The notes under the pieces are model-generated. The model saw only the letters and a program-made list of their open reading frames with translations, did not search any database and had not been told where the DNA came from. Both the position numbers and the translations under genes were made by a program. A DNA stretch of 64,000 nucleotides from Tritrichomonas musculus (Eukaryota > Parabasalia > Tritrichomonadida > Tritrichomonadidae): the NCBI GenBank assembly GCA_039105265.1, contig JAPFFF010000016.1:2108001-2172000 (forward strand), given 5' to 3'. Of this stretch, positions 28,805 through 39,387 are shown piece after piece. The stretch's first letter is position 1. Each line of letters begins with the position of its first letter.

Positions 28805-31800
28805 TATTTTTAAATCCAATTTAAAAATCAATTTATTAATCAAATTTCAATAATTTAAATTATTTATTGGATTTTACGTAAAATTTTAATCAAATTAAAA
28901 AAGAAATTTTTTTTGATGAAATTCACAAGCAAGAATTTTTGAATAAAATCTCAAATCATTAATTTGAATGAAGTTTCTTATAAAGAATTTTTATACAATT
29001 TTAAATTTATTTAATAGAATTTTTATTAATTTATTTAAACCAAATTTTACGTTATTTCTTTAAATTTAATTTCAAAAATATTATTTATTAATTCAATTCA
29101 AATTTAATACTTTCAATGATATTTCAAATGAAAATTTGAATGAAATTAAGAATAATTTTTTTTATGATATTTTTCATTTCATTTTTGAATGTAATTCATT
29201 GAAAATTATATTTATACAATTTAAATTCAATATATTTATTATGTTTTCATTAAGTATATTTAACACAATTTAAAACATAAATTGATATAATTTTCAATTA
29301 TTTTTTTAGATACAATTAAAAAAATAATTTTTTTGATACAATTTAATTCATTTGTTTAAATACAATTAATAAATAAATTTTTTTATCGAATTTAAAAATA
29401 GATATTTAAATCAAATTTTAATCAAGATATTAAATTTAATTTCAAATATTGATTTTTAATATAATTTCAATATGAATTTTAATGATATTTTAATTAAATT
29501 TTTTTATGAAATTTTAAATATTTTTTTAATAAAACCTTATTATGTGTAGCTTGCGAAAAAGGAAATTTTGAAATTGCTCAACTTTTATTATCTTTTGAAA
29601 ATATTGATATCAACGCTACAAATATAATTTCAATTATATATATAAATTTCATTTCACCTAAAATATTTCAATAAGATTAAAAATTAATTTATTTTAATAA
29701 AATTTCTACTTTGTTTTAAAATGAAATTTTATGTTTAATATTTTAATGAAATTTTAAAATTATTTTTATGATATTCACAATCAAATAATTCAATCAAATC
29801 CAAAATTAAATAATATGATTACGTTTTTTATTATACTTTTTAATGCAATTCCATAAAAAAGTATTAATACCATTTCGAATTAAAAATGATTTATATAATT
29901 TAAAAAAGTTTATATTTTTAAAATTACTTTTATGTAATTCTCAAAAAACAGCACTTCATGTTGCAGTTGAGAAACAAAAATATGATATTGTCAATCTTTT
30001 GTTATTAAATCCCAATATTGATGTAAATTGCTACATTATTTAAATTTCAAAATTTCATTGTATTTCAACTCAAAATATTGAACGAAATCCAAAATCAAGT
30101 AAATTTTATAAAATTAAAAATTTATTGATTTAAGAAAATTTAAATGAAATATTGCTCATAAAATTCGAAATACATTATATTCATACCATTCCTAATTTTA
30201 ACATTTAATTTCATTTTTTATAATATTTTTAATTTCATTCAATATTAAATCTTTCAATGAAATTCAAAAAAAAATTTATATTTATAAAATTAAATATTTA
30301 TATTCAAAAAACTGCATTATTTATCGCTGTTGAAATAGGAAATACAGAAATAGTTAAATGTTTATTATTACATCCAAAAATAAATGTTAATGCTAAATCT
30401 ATTTTTAATTAATAATTTTTATTCAATTATAGCTTTAATAATTCAATAAAGTTCAAAGATATTATAATTTAATACAATTCAAATCCGCAAATTTTCACTC
30501 AATTCAAAATGATTATTTTATGGAATTCAACGATAATTTTTTTATTACATTTAAATTCAAAATATTTAATTTCGTTTTATTTCTTTTTTTTTATTACATT
30601 TTTCTTTCAATATTTTCATCAAATTTAAATATTTTTTTTTAACCAAATTTCAAATGAAAAAATTTAATGACATTTAAATTAATAATTTTTAATTTCGTTT
30701 GGCATACTTTCTTTTTTATTACATTAAAATATATAGTATTTATTCAATTTCCATAATTTTATTTAATAATATTATCATTCATTATAATTTTATAGCATTT
30801 TAATTTTTTTCCCTCAAAAAACAGCACTATTTTATGCAGTTGCTAAACAAATTATTGAAATTGTAGAAGTTTTATTATCTCATCGAGATATAAATGTCAA
30901 TCTTTATTGTATTTAAATTTTAAAAAATTGATAAAATTTTAAATATAATTATAATATCGTTAATAATTTGTTAAATTAATTCTATTCTTTAATTAAAACT
31001 TTAAATATAATTTTATATCATATATTTTAATGGAATTCATAATCAATATTTAAATTCAATTTCAAATTATTAGATTTTTTAAAATTTTTTTGTCCATATA
31101 TTTATAACATTTTTTTACAAATTTAAATGACATTCAATAGCAATATTTTAATGTAATTTTAGCTGAATTTTAATTTATGTAATTTCAAAAATATAATATA
31201 TTTATGGAATAAAAAAAATAAATTTAAATTACATTTCAAAGCAATTATTTTGATTCAATTAATAATTTATTTTTTCATTGCATTAAATAATTATTTTGTA
31301 ATATAATTTTTATTAAATAATTATATATAGTTTATAAATAAAATTTGAGACAAATCCATTACTTCTTGCAATTCAAAAGAAAAATATAGAAATAATTGAA
31401 CTTTTATTATCAAATAATAATGTTGATGTTAATGTTAAAATGATTTTAATATCAAATTTCAATCAAATTTTATTTCAAATATTCTGAAAGAATTCAAATA
31501 TCTTCATTTCAATAGCATTTAAATTATCAATTTTTTAATTTAATTCCGAAATAAATTATTTAACGAAATTTAATTATTTTATAATTTACGCAGTTTATAT
31601 AATATTTTCAAATAAAATTTTAAGTTTATTTATTTTATAACATTCATTGTCAAATGTTCCAATAATATTTAATTTCGGGCTTTTTAATAGAATTTCAGAA
31701 TATTTAAATAATTATGTTTGAAATAAAAATTATTTAATAGAATTCAAATTATAATTTAATGAAATTTTATTATATATTTTTTATCGAACCGCATTGACAA

Positions 31801-33621
31801 TTGCAGCTAAAAATGGTAATCTAAAGATTGTAAACCTTTTATTATCTCACCCAACTTTAAATGTAAATTCTATATCAATTTCCTATCTTTTATTTTTATT
31901 ACATTTTTATTTAATAATTTTATACTATTTTTTTTTTATAAAATATTTAAATAAAATTTCGAAATAATAAATTTAATAAGATTTATTAAATTAATTTTAA
32001 TATAATTTACAATCATGAATTTATTAATGGAATTTAAATATCATAAATTTACGATAACATTTTTAAACCAACGTATGGATTAATTTAATATTCTGCTTTT
32101 TATACAATTATACCTTTAATATTTAATTTAATTTGATATTAACAATTAAAACAAAATTATAAAATTCAGAATTTTTATATAATTGCTCTTATTTATTTAA
32201 ATGAAATTAAGCATAATATTTTAATAAAGCATCACTTCATGTGGCCATTAAAAATAGAAATGATAAAATAGTTCAAGCTTTATTAAATCGTTCAGACATT
32301 GATGTAAATATCTTATATATTCTTAATTAATGTTTTCAATCGAATTTTTGCTAAATTATTTCATGTGAGTCATATTATTATTTATTCTTTTAATAGAGTT
32401 TTCAATTTTAATTAATTCTGTTTATAACTTAATATTTTAATAAAATTAAATCACTCCTATTTAAATGAGAAGATTCTTTCAAATTATATTTTAATGATAT
32501 TCATATTAAATTTGACGAAAAAATAAAAAATTATATTTTTTCATTATATTTTAAATTAAAATATTTTAATGAAAAAATTCTAAAAAAAGAATTATTTATA
32601 CTAGCATTCATTTTATTTTATTATATTATATTTCAAAAATCATATTAATGACATTTCAAAATTATGTTAATTGCATTTCAAATCAATTAATCAAACATAA
32701 TTCTTTAAGTATTAAATTTTAAATGAAGTTTTTTTTATTTTTTTCAAAAAACAGGATTATGCATTGCTGTTGAACGTGGTTATATAGAGATCGTTAGACT
32801 TTTACTTTCTAATCCAAGCTTAGATATTAATATGATGCATATTTATAAAACAAGTAATATTTATTATATTCACAATAATATCAATATTTTTAGAATTTTC
32901 CTATAATATATTCAATACAATTTTATTATTTTTATTAATAATATTTTTTGATCACAAATATTAATAACATTTTAAACTGTTTCATTTTTAAACTGTATTT
33001 CAATGTTTACATATTTTAATGCAATTTATTTATTTATTTTTATAAACCAATTTTGCATAATGCAATCTCTTCAAAGAAATTTGATATTTTCAAGCTTTTA
33101 TTGTCACATCCAGATATTGATGTTAATTTATCTAGTATTTCAATATATATTATTTTAATTATGATTCAAATGATGTATTTTACAAATTTCAAAAACTTAT
33201 TTTTTTTAATACAGAAAAGAGTGTTCCTGAAATGATTTTAATCAAATATTTTTATTCTAGGGAGAATAAGCTAATTATTAACAAATTTATTTTTTTAATA
33301 AAAAATTACATACTATTCAATAAACAAGTTTTTTAATTCAATTTCAATACTAATTTCGAATGAAATTTTTTTAATATAATTTATTCAACAACATTAGATA
33401 CAGCAATTCCATATTTCAATGAAAATAAAGAATTTGTCACTCTTTTACTTCAACACCCAAATATTGATGTTAATAAAATATCAAAAGCTGCCTTTTTCGG
33501 AGTTCTATTGTTTTCTTTCGATGATATGGCACCAATTCATAAAGCAATTGAAACTGATAATAAAGAATTAGTTGAGCTTCTCATGCAAAATAAAAAAATT
33601 GATTTTACAGTGAAAAATAAA
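28805..33621 (+). other. Ten ankyrin-repeat islands separated by AT-rich spacers
   Basis: Coding-like islands of about 85-95 bp lie at roughly 29531-29620, 29945-30029, 30307-30400, 30815-30900, 31350-31440, 31785-31868, 32226-32310, 32747-32836, 33044-33130 and 33387-33621 (the last holds two repeats). Each encodes one ankyrin unit of the type KTALHVAVE....IVNLLL..NIDVN. Each starts at the K-T-A/P-L position, often after TCAAAAAAC, and ends at the D-V/I-N position (GATGTAAAT or GATGTTAAT). The spacers, 200-730 bp, are simple AT-rich sequence with many in-frame stops. The order and strand fit one gene running from 27707 to 34182. Whether the spacers are introns, invading simple sequence or decay is open. 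Confidence 0.7.
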
Positions 33622-33717
33622 ATTTTTTTTATATTTAACAATTAATCATGTTCCTTAATATTTTTGGATTTCATGATTTTCCAAATTTTTTTTTAATGCC
33701 AAACACCTTTAGAATTA

Positions 33718-34182
33718 TTGAAAATTAAAGAGTACTTTTCTTATATGAAGTATAATAGAAATAATGGAAATAGTTGGCAATTTTACTCTAAAAATGGGCA
33801 TTCTGGTAAACTTGACTGGAACACATCACCTGAAAGTTTGTACGAGTTATTGGACAATGCTTCGAATAAATCTTCTAATGATTCAAAAACAGACCAAAAA
33901 AGTGAAGAAAAGAAAAATGAATCCGATAAATCAGATCATGTTCAAAATGATGAAAATATTTATGGAAGGAGAAAATCATTTTTGAATAATCAAACCAGAC
34001 AAACTTCCAATGTTTCAAATACTCCATATTTCGGATTTTTCCCACGAAATGCAAATTATATCAGTAATAATAATACTCAAGTTCCGCCTCCAATAAATAA
34101 TACTCAGCAAACAAACAATCAGCCAAAATCATCTTCTAAAAATAAAGAAGATAATGGACATATTTCATTATTCGATAAATAA
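33718..34182 (+). CDS. C-terminal tail of the dispersed ankyrin gene
   Basis: The open frame covers 154 codons. The sequence just before it (about 33700) reads TPLELL, the start of another ankyrin unit, so the first ATG is probably not a true start. After KIKEYFSYMKYNRNN the protein becomes polar and disordered: Ser/Asp/Lys-rich (NKSSNDSKTDQKSEEKK), then Asn/Gln/Pro-rich (NTQVPPPINNTQQTNNQ), ending ..ISLFDK and TAA. Such tails are common after the ankyrin array in this family. No catalytic motif is present. Confidence 0.6.
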   Translation: MKIKEYFSYMKYNRNNGNSWQFYSKNGHSGKLDWNTSPESLYELLDNASNKSSNDSKTDQKSEEKKNESDKSDHVQNDENIYGRRKSFLNNQTRQTSNVSNTPYFGFFPRNANYISNNNTQVPPPINNTQQTNNQPKSSSKNKEDNGHISLFDK

Positions 34183-34529
34183 ATCTTTTATTTAATAATA
34201 AAATTTGATATTTCTAAGCATTAATTTCAAAGCATTTTCACATATTTCCAGTATTTTCTGTTTCTTGAAATAATTTTTATTTAATTTTTATTTTTAAAAT
34301 AATCATTTTAGGGTTTCGCCTCAGAAATTTGAAAAATTGTCTCAGTTCGTAACGTATTTTTAACATCCCTGCTTGCCTATCGTTTAAAGAAAAAGCCAAA
34401 GTACAATGACGATTCAAAATCATATCTTTCAATAAAATTCAAAATCATATCTTTCAATTACATTCATAATAATATATTAAAATAAAATCAAAATCATATT
34501 TTTGAATGAAATTTTGATATAATAATAAT

Positions 34530-34602
34530 TTATAAGACAGCATTATTTTTGGCAGTTGAAAAAGAAAATATTGAAATTGTGAAACTTTTATTTGTTTCTC
34601 CA
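34530..34602 (+). pseudogene. Orphan ankyrin-repeat island
   Basis: KTALFLAVEKENIEIVKLLF is one ankyrin unit of the same type as the islands at 29.5-33.6 kb, but it lies 350 bp beyond that gene's stop. It breaks off after LLF, where a different sequence (better read on the minus strand) begins. It is probably a copied or displaced fragment. Confidence 0.5.
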
Positions 34603-34850
34603 TTACTTATCATTAATTTTTTGAAAGCATACTCTTTTTCATCAGATGAATCATATACTTTTATGCAGACCAACACTTCTATTTCCTCTATTTTACTTAA
34701 ACTTTTTAGTGGATTCGTAATTAAATAATACATTGTTGAAATAATATTGTATACAATATTTTTAATCCAATTTATCCCGTCAGTTAGATCATACAATTTC
34801 TCGTATACATTAATTGTTGTTGCGATAGAATTATCAACAGGTGGCAACAA
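34603..34850 (-). CDS. Unidentified protein fragment
   Basis: The minus-strand frame starts MLPPVDNSIATTINVYEK and continues DLTDGINWIKNIVYNI..MYYLITNPLKSL..IEEIEVLVCIKVYD. It reads like real protein, with mixed hydrophobic and charged residues. It runs into the ankyrin island, which in this direction is antisense, so the gene is cut there. I do not recognise the family. Confidence 0.35.
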
Positions 34851-35260
34851 TAATAAAAAAAATTCAACGTTGACAAAGAAAAACTTTTAAATAACCATGC
34901 ACTAATCAAATTAATTCATTCTTTAAAAAAGCAAAAAAAATACCAAATTTGATAATCTATATCAGAATAGCAAGCCTGCATGTGTTTCATAAAAACCAAA
35001 AGAATAATATATAATATTAATAAAAAAGGAATTATTTTAACAATGTATTGTTTAAGGAATTAATCATTATTTAGGAACCCATCGATACAACTTTTCTGGG
35101 GAGATAACGATTAATTTCAAAAAGTTAGCGAAGAATTTTAAATGGTTAACGAAAAAATCTAATATGATAACGATAAATTTTTTTTAAAAACGAAATAACT
35201 ATTTTAAATTTGAATTTCCTTATAATTTCATTTTTTATATAATATTAATCGCATTTATTA

Positions 35261-35494
35261 ATGGATTCTGACCAAAATAGCCAAAATGAAGATAATGATT
35301 ATTATAGATATTCTGAAGATGATATTTTAGATGACTTGAAAACGAAAATACATTCAAATTTTATTATAGATAATGATCAATTCAACAATAATATTTTTAA
35401 ACTCCAAATTGAATTTTTTTTAAAAAATGATCAATATGAAGTAGAAATTGGTTTAGTAAATGTTGCTCCAAAAGGTACTATAAGATGTTCTTAA
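35261..35494 (+). CDS. Short acidic protein of unknown function
   Basis: The 77-residue frame MDSDQNSQNEDNDYYRY is Asp/Asn-rich at the front, then has an amphipathic stretch (IFKLQIEFFLKNDQYEVEIG). There is no known domain. It lies 240 bp upstream of an ankyrin gene on the same strand and could be its displaced N-terminal part, since the spacer-split layout of the previous gene might apply here too. Confidence 0.35.
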   Translation: MDSDQNSQNEDNDYYRYSEDDILDDLKTKIHSNFIIDNDQFNNNIFKLQIEFFLKNDQYEVEIGLVNVAPKGTIRCS

Positions 35495-35734
35495 ACAAAT
35501 GACTATAAAAAAATAGATTCAAGTTGTGAGTTTTTAAAAAATTCAATAGATTTTAAATTGTAATAAAGAGCTAACAATTCTTTTTACATTTCTACATGTA
35601 AATCAAAAATCTTCGAAAAGCGAATTATGATGCTAATTAGTATCATTTAGTTTAATTCAATAACTACTTTTATATTTGCAAAAATTCGGGCCAATCAACT
35701 GATCAATTAAACAATCCAACAAAATTAAAATTTA

Positions 35735-36436
35735 ATGCATTTGGCTGCAGAAATGAAAGATGCTGAATTACAAAAAATAATAATTGAAAATGATAAAATT
35801 GATATCAATATTACAGATGAATTAGATAATTTTCCTTTATCTCTTGCAATTCAAAATCGAAACAAATCATTCATTGAAGCAATAATTGAAGACAGTAGAA
35901 TTGATATAAATATCAAAGATAATTTAGGATGCACTCCTTTAATGACAGCTATTGAATGGGGAAATGATGATGTTGCATATTTTTTGATGGAGCCTCCAAA
36001 AATTGATATTAAACTGAAAGACAAAAAAAATAATAATTATCTTCATATTGCTTGTCGTTGGAAAGACACTGGTATCATTTCAAGTTTGATTTCAAAAGGA
36101 GTTGATATAAATGCTAAAAATGATGAAGGAAACACACCGTTGCATATTGCAATTATGCGAAAAAATGCAATAGCAGTTACAGAAATTCTTAAGAGTTCAC
36201 CAAATATAGCAATTAATGAATTAAACAAATTAGGAAAGGCGCCAATACACATTGCATGTGAGTGTGATTCATATAAAAAGGGTGGTGAAATTATTAAATT
36301 ATTATTGTCATACAGTGGAATTGATGTAAATATCAGAGACTTAGAAGGAAGAAGTCCTTTAATGATTGCCAGAGAAAATAATAATTCAAACATTGTTGAT
36401 TATCTAATGAAAGATGGGAGAACGAATTTGAAATAG
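35735..36436 (+). CDS. Ankyrin-repeat protein (probably 5'-truncated)
   Basis: The 233 residues contain about seven ankyrin repeats. The first begins inside a repeat (MHLAAEMKDAELQKII), and clear later units are NTPLHIAIMRKNAIAVTEIL and APIHIACE.......IIKLLLSYSGIDVN. A stop codon lies just upstream and the ATG sits where a repeat's second helix should already be under way, so upstream repeats are missing or lie in another frame. The last unit, SPLMIARENNNSNIVDYLM, is followed by a short tail and TAG. Ankyrin arrays bind partner proteins; none can be named. No DUF3447 domain is attached. Confidence 0.7.
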   Translation: MHLAAEMKDAELQKIIIENDKIDINITDELDNFPLSLAIQNRNKSFIEAIIEDSRIDINIKDNLGCTPLMTAIEWGNDDVAYFLMEPPKIDIKLKDKKNNNYLHIACRWKDTGIISSLISKGVDINAKNDEGNTPLHIAIMRKNAIAVTEILKSSPNIAINELNKLGKAPIHIACECDSYKKGGEIIKLLLSYSGIDVNIRDLEGRSPLMIARENNNSNIVDYLMKDGRTNLK

Positions 36437-37244
36437 CTTTTTTGAAAAGTTTAATAAAAAGTTTCATGAAATTCTTTGATTATAATTTCAATTAAGTTTC
36501 TAGTTTTTTGAATTAAACCTTAGTTTTTCCCATTATAATATCAATGTATTATAATATTTACAATGAAATTAAAATGGCCGCATTTTTGCCACTGATTTAG
36601 GAGAAATTAAGTTTTTAAATTATATATAATGATAAAAGTGTATAAAAATTGACACTTTTTTAAATTTTGATTATTGATTTCATAATGTTATCTTTTTTTT
36701 TTTTCTTTTTCCAAGGGCAAAGCTTTATTTTTAACGGCCTCATAAACAAATTTTGAACGATTATAATTTGATTCTGATAAACTCAATGCCACCTTATGCT
36801 TTTCTGTGACATATTGATAATTTTTAATGATGCCGAACTTGTCTTTGTTACAATTTTCAATATCAATATCGTTATAAAATAATTTATTGCAAAATTCAAT
36901 GCACATTTATTCTAATTTTTATACAATGCTTCTTGAAGTCGTGAGCCGATATAAAGGTTTGTTCTTGTTATTTTCCTAAAAACTTATATTTTATAAAAGC
37001 TAGATTTAAGAAATGGTAAATTTATTTGAAAAAATAAATGATTTTGATAATCGAAAATTTTAATCATTGAAATCTTCCATTTATTTTTCTCTTCTTCTCT
37101 TTCTCTTTTATAATACTCTGATTTTATAGCAAAAAATTATAAAATGCTGCCCACATGAAAATTTTATTTCAATATGTTATCAAAAAGTTTTTTTATAATA
37201 CAAATTTTAAAAATTGATTTATTTCTTCATTTTTTAAAAAATTC
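36437..37244. other. Spacer with a weak minus-strand frame
   Basis: Mostly AT-rich DNA. A 72-codon minus-strand frame at 36688-36906 (MCIEFCNKLFYNDIDIENC) has a moderately protein-like composition with a polylysine end; it may be a fragment of a decayed gene, but I cannot support a call. Confidence 0.4.
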
Positions 37245-38486
37245 ATGGATTTAACAAACTATCGGAATCAAAAAATTGAACTTCATAATTTGTTCTTAAA
37301 TTTTATTGATGATGATAACGATGAATCATATTTTCAAATTTTGATTAATTTAATTCAAGAACAAAAAATAACTTTGAAAAAATCAACGCTTTCAGATTTC
37401 ATTAATTTCATCATTTCTATTTCGAAATACCATCACAGGCCTAAAAACTTTTTGGAGAAAATAGAAAAAACTTTAAATTTTTTGCAAAATGACATTAAAA
37501 CAAATTTTTCAAATACTCAAATAATTCATGTATTCAAAAAGAACCCACGTTTACTTTTGTTTTTTGTTAAAAATCAAATTATAACAGCAAATGATATTTA
37601 CAAGAATTTGGTTAGTCCAAAAAAATCAACCAAATTGGAAGGTAAGAATTATTTTTTCGCTCAGTATTTTTATCCAGAAATAAAACAGTTTTTAAATAAA
37701 AAAGACAAAGAAAAAATCGAAAAAGAGTTTTTAGATATTGATTCACAATTTTTGGAAAAATTTGAAAAGAATCGTTTGAAAGGTGAAAATGATTCCTACA
37801 TAAGCCAATTAATTCGAGAAGATTCGATAGATGAATTTGTTTCATTTACAAGCAAAAACAATTTATCTCTTTCTATTTCATTAAAACCATCTATTTTTGA
37901 AACATATTCTTTTATTTGCAAATTAAAGAAAAAATCTTATGAATATGCAAATACTGAAACAGATTATTTTATTCAATTAAATTGTGAAACAAGTCTAATT
38001 GAATATGCAGCATTTCATGGATCATTTCAAATTTTTCAATATTTAAGATTGAATAATGTTGAAAGAGATCAATCACTGATAATTTATTCAGTTCATGGAA
38101 GAAATCCAGAAATAATACACTTAATTGAGGAAAAGAATATAGAAAGACGATTTTGGAAAGCATGTCTAAAAGAAGCAATAAAATGCCAACACAATGAAAT
38201 TGCAAATTATATTCTAACAAATTACTTATTGGACTTAGATGGAAAAATAATATTAGATTTACCAAAAGAAAGTTCATATTATTTTTTACATGCACTAAAT
38301 GAAAGTATTATTGGTTATGGATTTCATTATTATAATTTTCCTTTTATATCATTTGATTTCGAATATAGATTTCTATTATATTTTGCATGTAAATATAATC
38401 ATTTAGATATTGTTGAATATTTTTTGGAAGATAAGAAAGTCGATGTTAATGTGAAAGTATATAATATTTTAATTTTATTTTGTTAA
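37245..38486 (+). CDS. DUF3447-ankyrin protein, front of an ankyrin-LRR gene
   Basis: The 413-residue frame starts MDLTNYRNQKIELHN. It carries the family helical domain, the signature EKNRLKGENDSYISQLIRED (about 179-198), and then ankyrin repeats (TSLIEYAAFHGSFQIFQYL; RFLLYFACKYNHLDIVEYFL) up to KKVDVNVK. After VNVK a short AT-rich stretch adds stop codons, and the next ankyrin unit (PIIYFAAKNNNQDMINLFL) resumes in another frame and leads into the LRR region at 38530. The two frames therefore look like one gene with a 30-40 bp interruption at the ankyrin hairpin position, the same position as the spacers in the 27.7-34.2 kb gene. Confidence 0.8.
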   Translation: MDLTNYRNQKIELHNLFLNFIDDDNDESYFQILINLIQEQKITLKKSTLSDFINFIISISKYHHRPKNFLEKIEKTLNFLQNDIKTNFSNTQIIHVFKKNPRLLLFFVKNQIITANDIYKNLVSPKKSTKLEGKNYFFAQYFYPEIKQFLNKKDKEKIEKEFLDIDSQFLEKFEKNRLKGENDSYISQLIREDSIDEFVSFTSKNNLSLSISLKPSIFETYSFICKLKKKSYEYANTETDYFIQLNCETSLIEYAAFHGSFQIFQYLRLNNVERDQSLIIYSVHGRNPEIIHLIEEKNIERRFWKACLKEAIKCQHNEIANYILTNYLLDLDGKIILDLPKESSYYFLHALNESIIGYGFHYYNFPFISFDFEYRFLLYFACKYNHLDIVEYFLEDKKVDVNVKVYNILILFC

Positions 38487-38529
38487 TTTTCCCATTATAT
38501 ATTTTGCTGCAAAGAATAATAATCAAGAT

Positions 38530-39387
38530 ATGATTAATCTCTTTTTATCTCAAACAGATTTTCAAATAGATACACATTCATTTAATAGATGTCAAAAATT
38601 AACACAAATTATTATTCCTTCTTGGATAAAAACAATTCCAAAAAATGCTTTTATAAGTTGTATATCATTGTCACATGTTATAATTCCTCCTTCAGTGACA
38701 TCAATTGAATCTAATGCTTTTTGTTATTGCATATCATTGAAAGAAATATCAATTACTTCTCCTCAAATTTCAATTGGATCGGAAGCTTTTGATCAATGTT
38801 CAGCTTTAACAAAATGCGAAATATCTTCATCTAAAATAAGAATTGGTATATCTGCTTTTCGCAGATGCACATCATTAAAACAAATATCAATATCTAATTC
38901 TGCTTCATTATATTCAATTGAGCAGTATTGTTTTCTTAAATGCAGCCCATTGAAACAATTTTCAATTCCAACATCAGTTTCTTCAATTGATTGTTTTGCT
39001 TTCAAAGAATGTTCTTCTTTAACAGATGTATCAATCCCAAATTCAGTAGATTCAATTGATTGTTATGCTTTTTATAAATGCTTATCGTTAAAAAAACTTG
39101 TCATTCCTTCTTCTGTTAAAAGAATTGATGAATATGCTTTTGCTAGATGCACATCGTTATCTGAAATTACCTTTGAAATGCCTTCATCATTGATTGAAAT
39201 TAAAAAAGGTGCTTTTTCGGGATGCTTCTCTTTAAAAAAAATATCAATACCTTTATCAGTTGCCAAAATTGAAGATGATGTTTTTCAAGATTGCATTCTT
39301 TTAAAAGAATTATCAATTCATTTTAAAGTTAATTTAAAAAATATTGGAATTAATGGCAATGTTAATGTTATCATTGAAAATGATTAA
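38530..39387 (+). CDS. BspA-type leucine-rich repeat protein (LRR_5), back of the ankyrin-LRR gene
   Basis: The 285 residues have about eleven repeats of 22-24 residues with the Treponema pallidum/BspA pattern: C.SL..I.IP.SV..I...AF..C. Examples are CISLSHVIIPPSVTSIESNA and CSSLTDVSIPNSVDSIDCYA. BspA-like proteins are the largest family in trichomonads and many are surface or secreted adhesion candidates. No signal peptide or membrane segment is visible here, because the frame begins with the end of an ankyrin unit (MINLFLSQTDFQID). This copy probably forms the C-terminal sensor or binding part of a cytoplasmic ankyrin-LRR protein. Repeats are intact to the TAA. Confidence 0.85.
   Translation: MINLFLSQTDFQIDTHSFNRCQKLTQIIIPSWIKTIPKNAFISCISLSHVIIPPSVTSIESNAFCYCISLKEISITSPQISIGSEAFDQCSALTKCEISSSKIRIGISAFRRCTSLKQISISNSASLYSIEQYCFLKCSPLKQFSIPTSVSSIDCFAFKECSSLTDVSIPNSVDSIDCYAFYKCLSLKKLVIPSSVKRIDEYAFARCTSLSEITFEMPSSLIEIKKGAFSGCFSLKKISIPLSVAKIEDDVFQDCILLKELSIHFKVNLKNIGINGNVNVIIEND

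Noticed and set aside
29843-30043. A separate 66-codon gene and the 60-codon frame at 33053-33235
   Set aside because: Only the ankyrin island inside each is protein-like; the remainder is spacer sequence, so they are treated as parts of the dispersed ankyrin locus.
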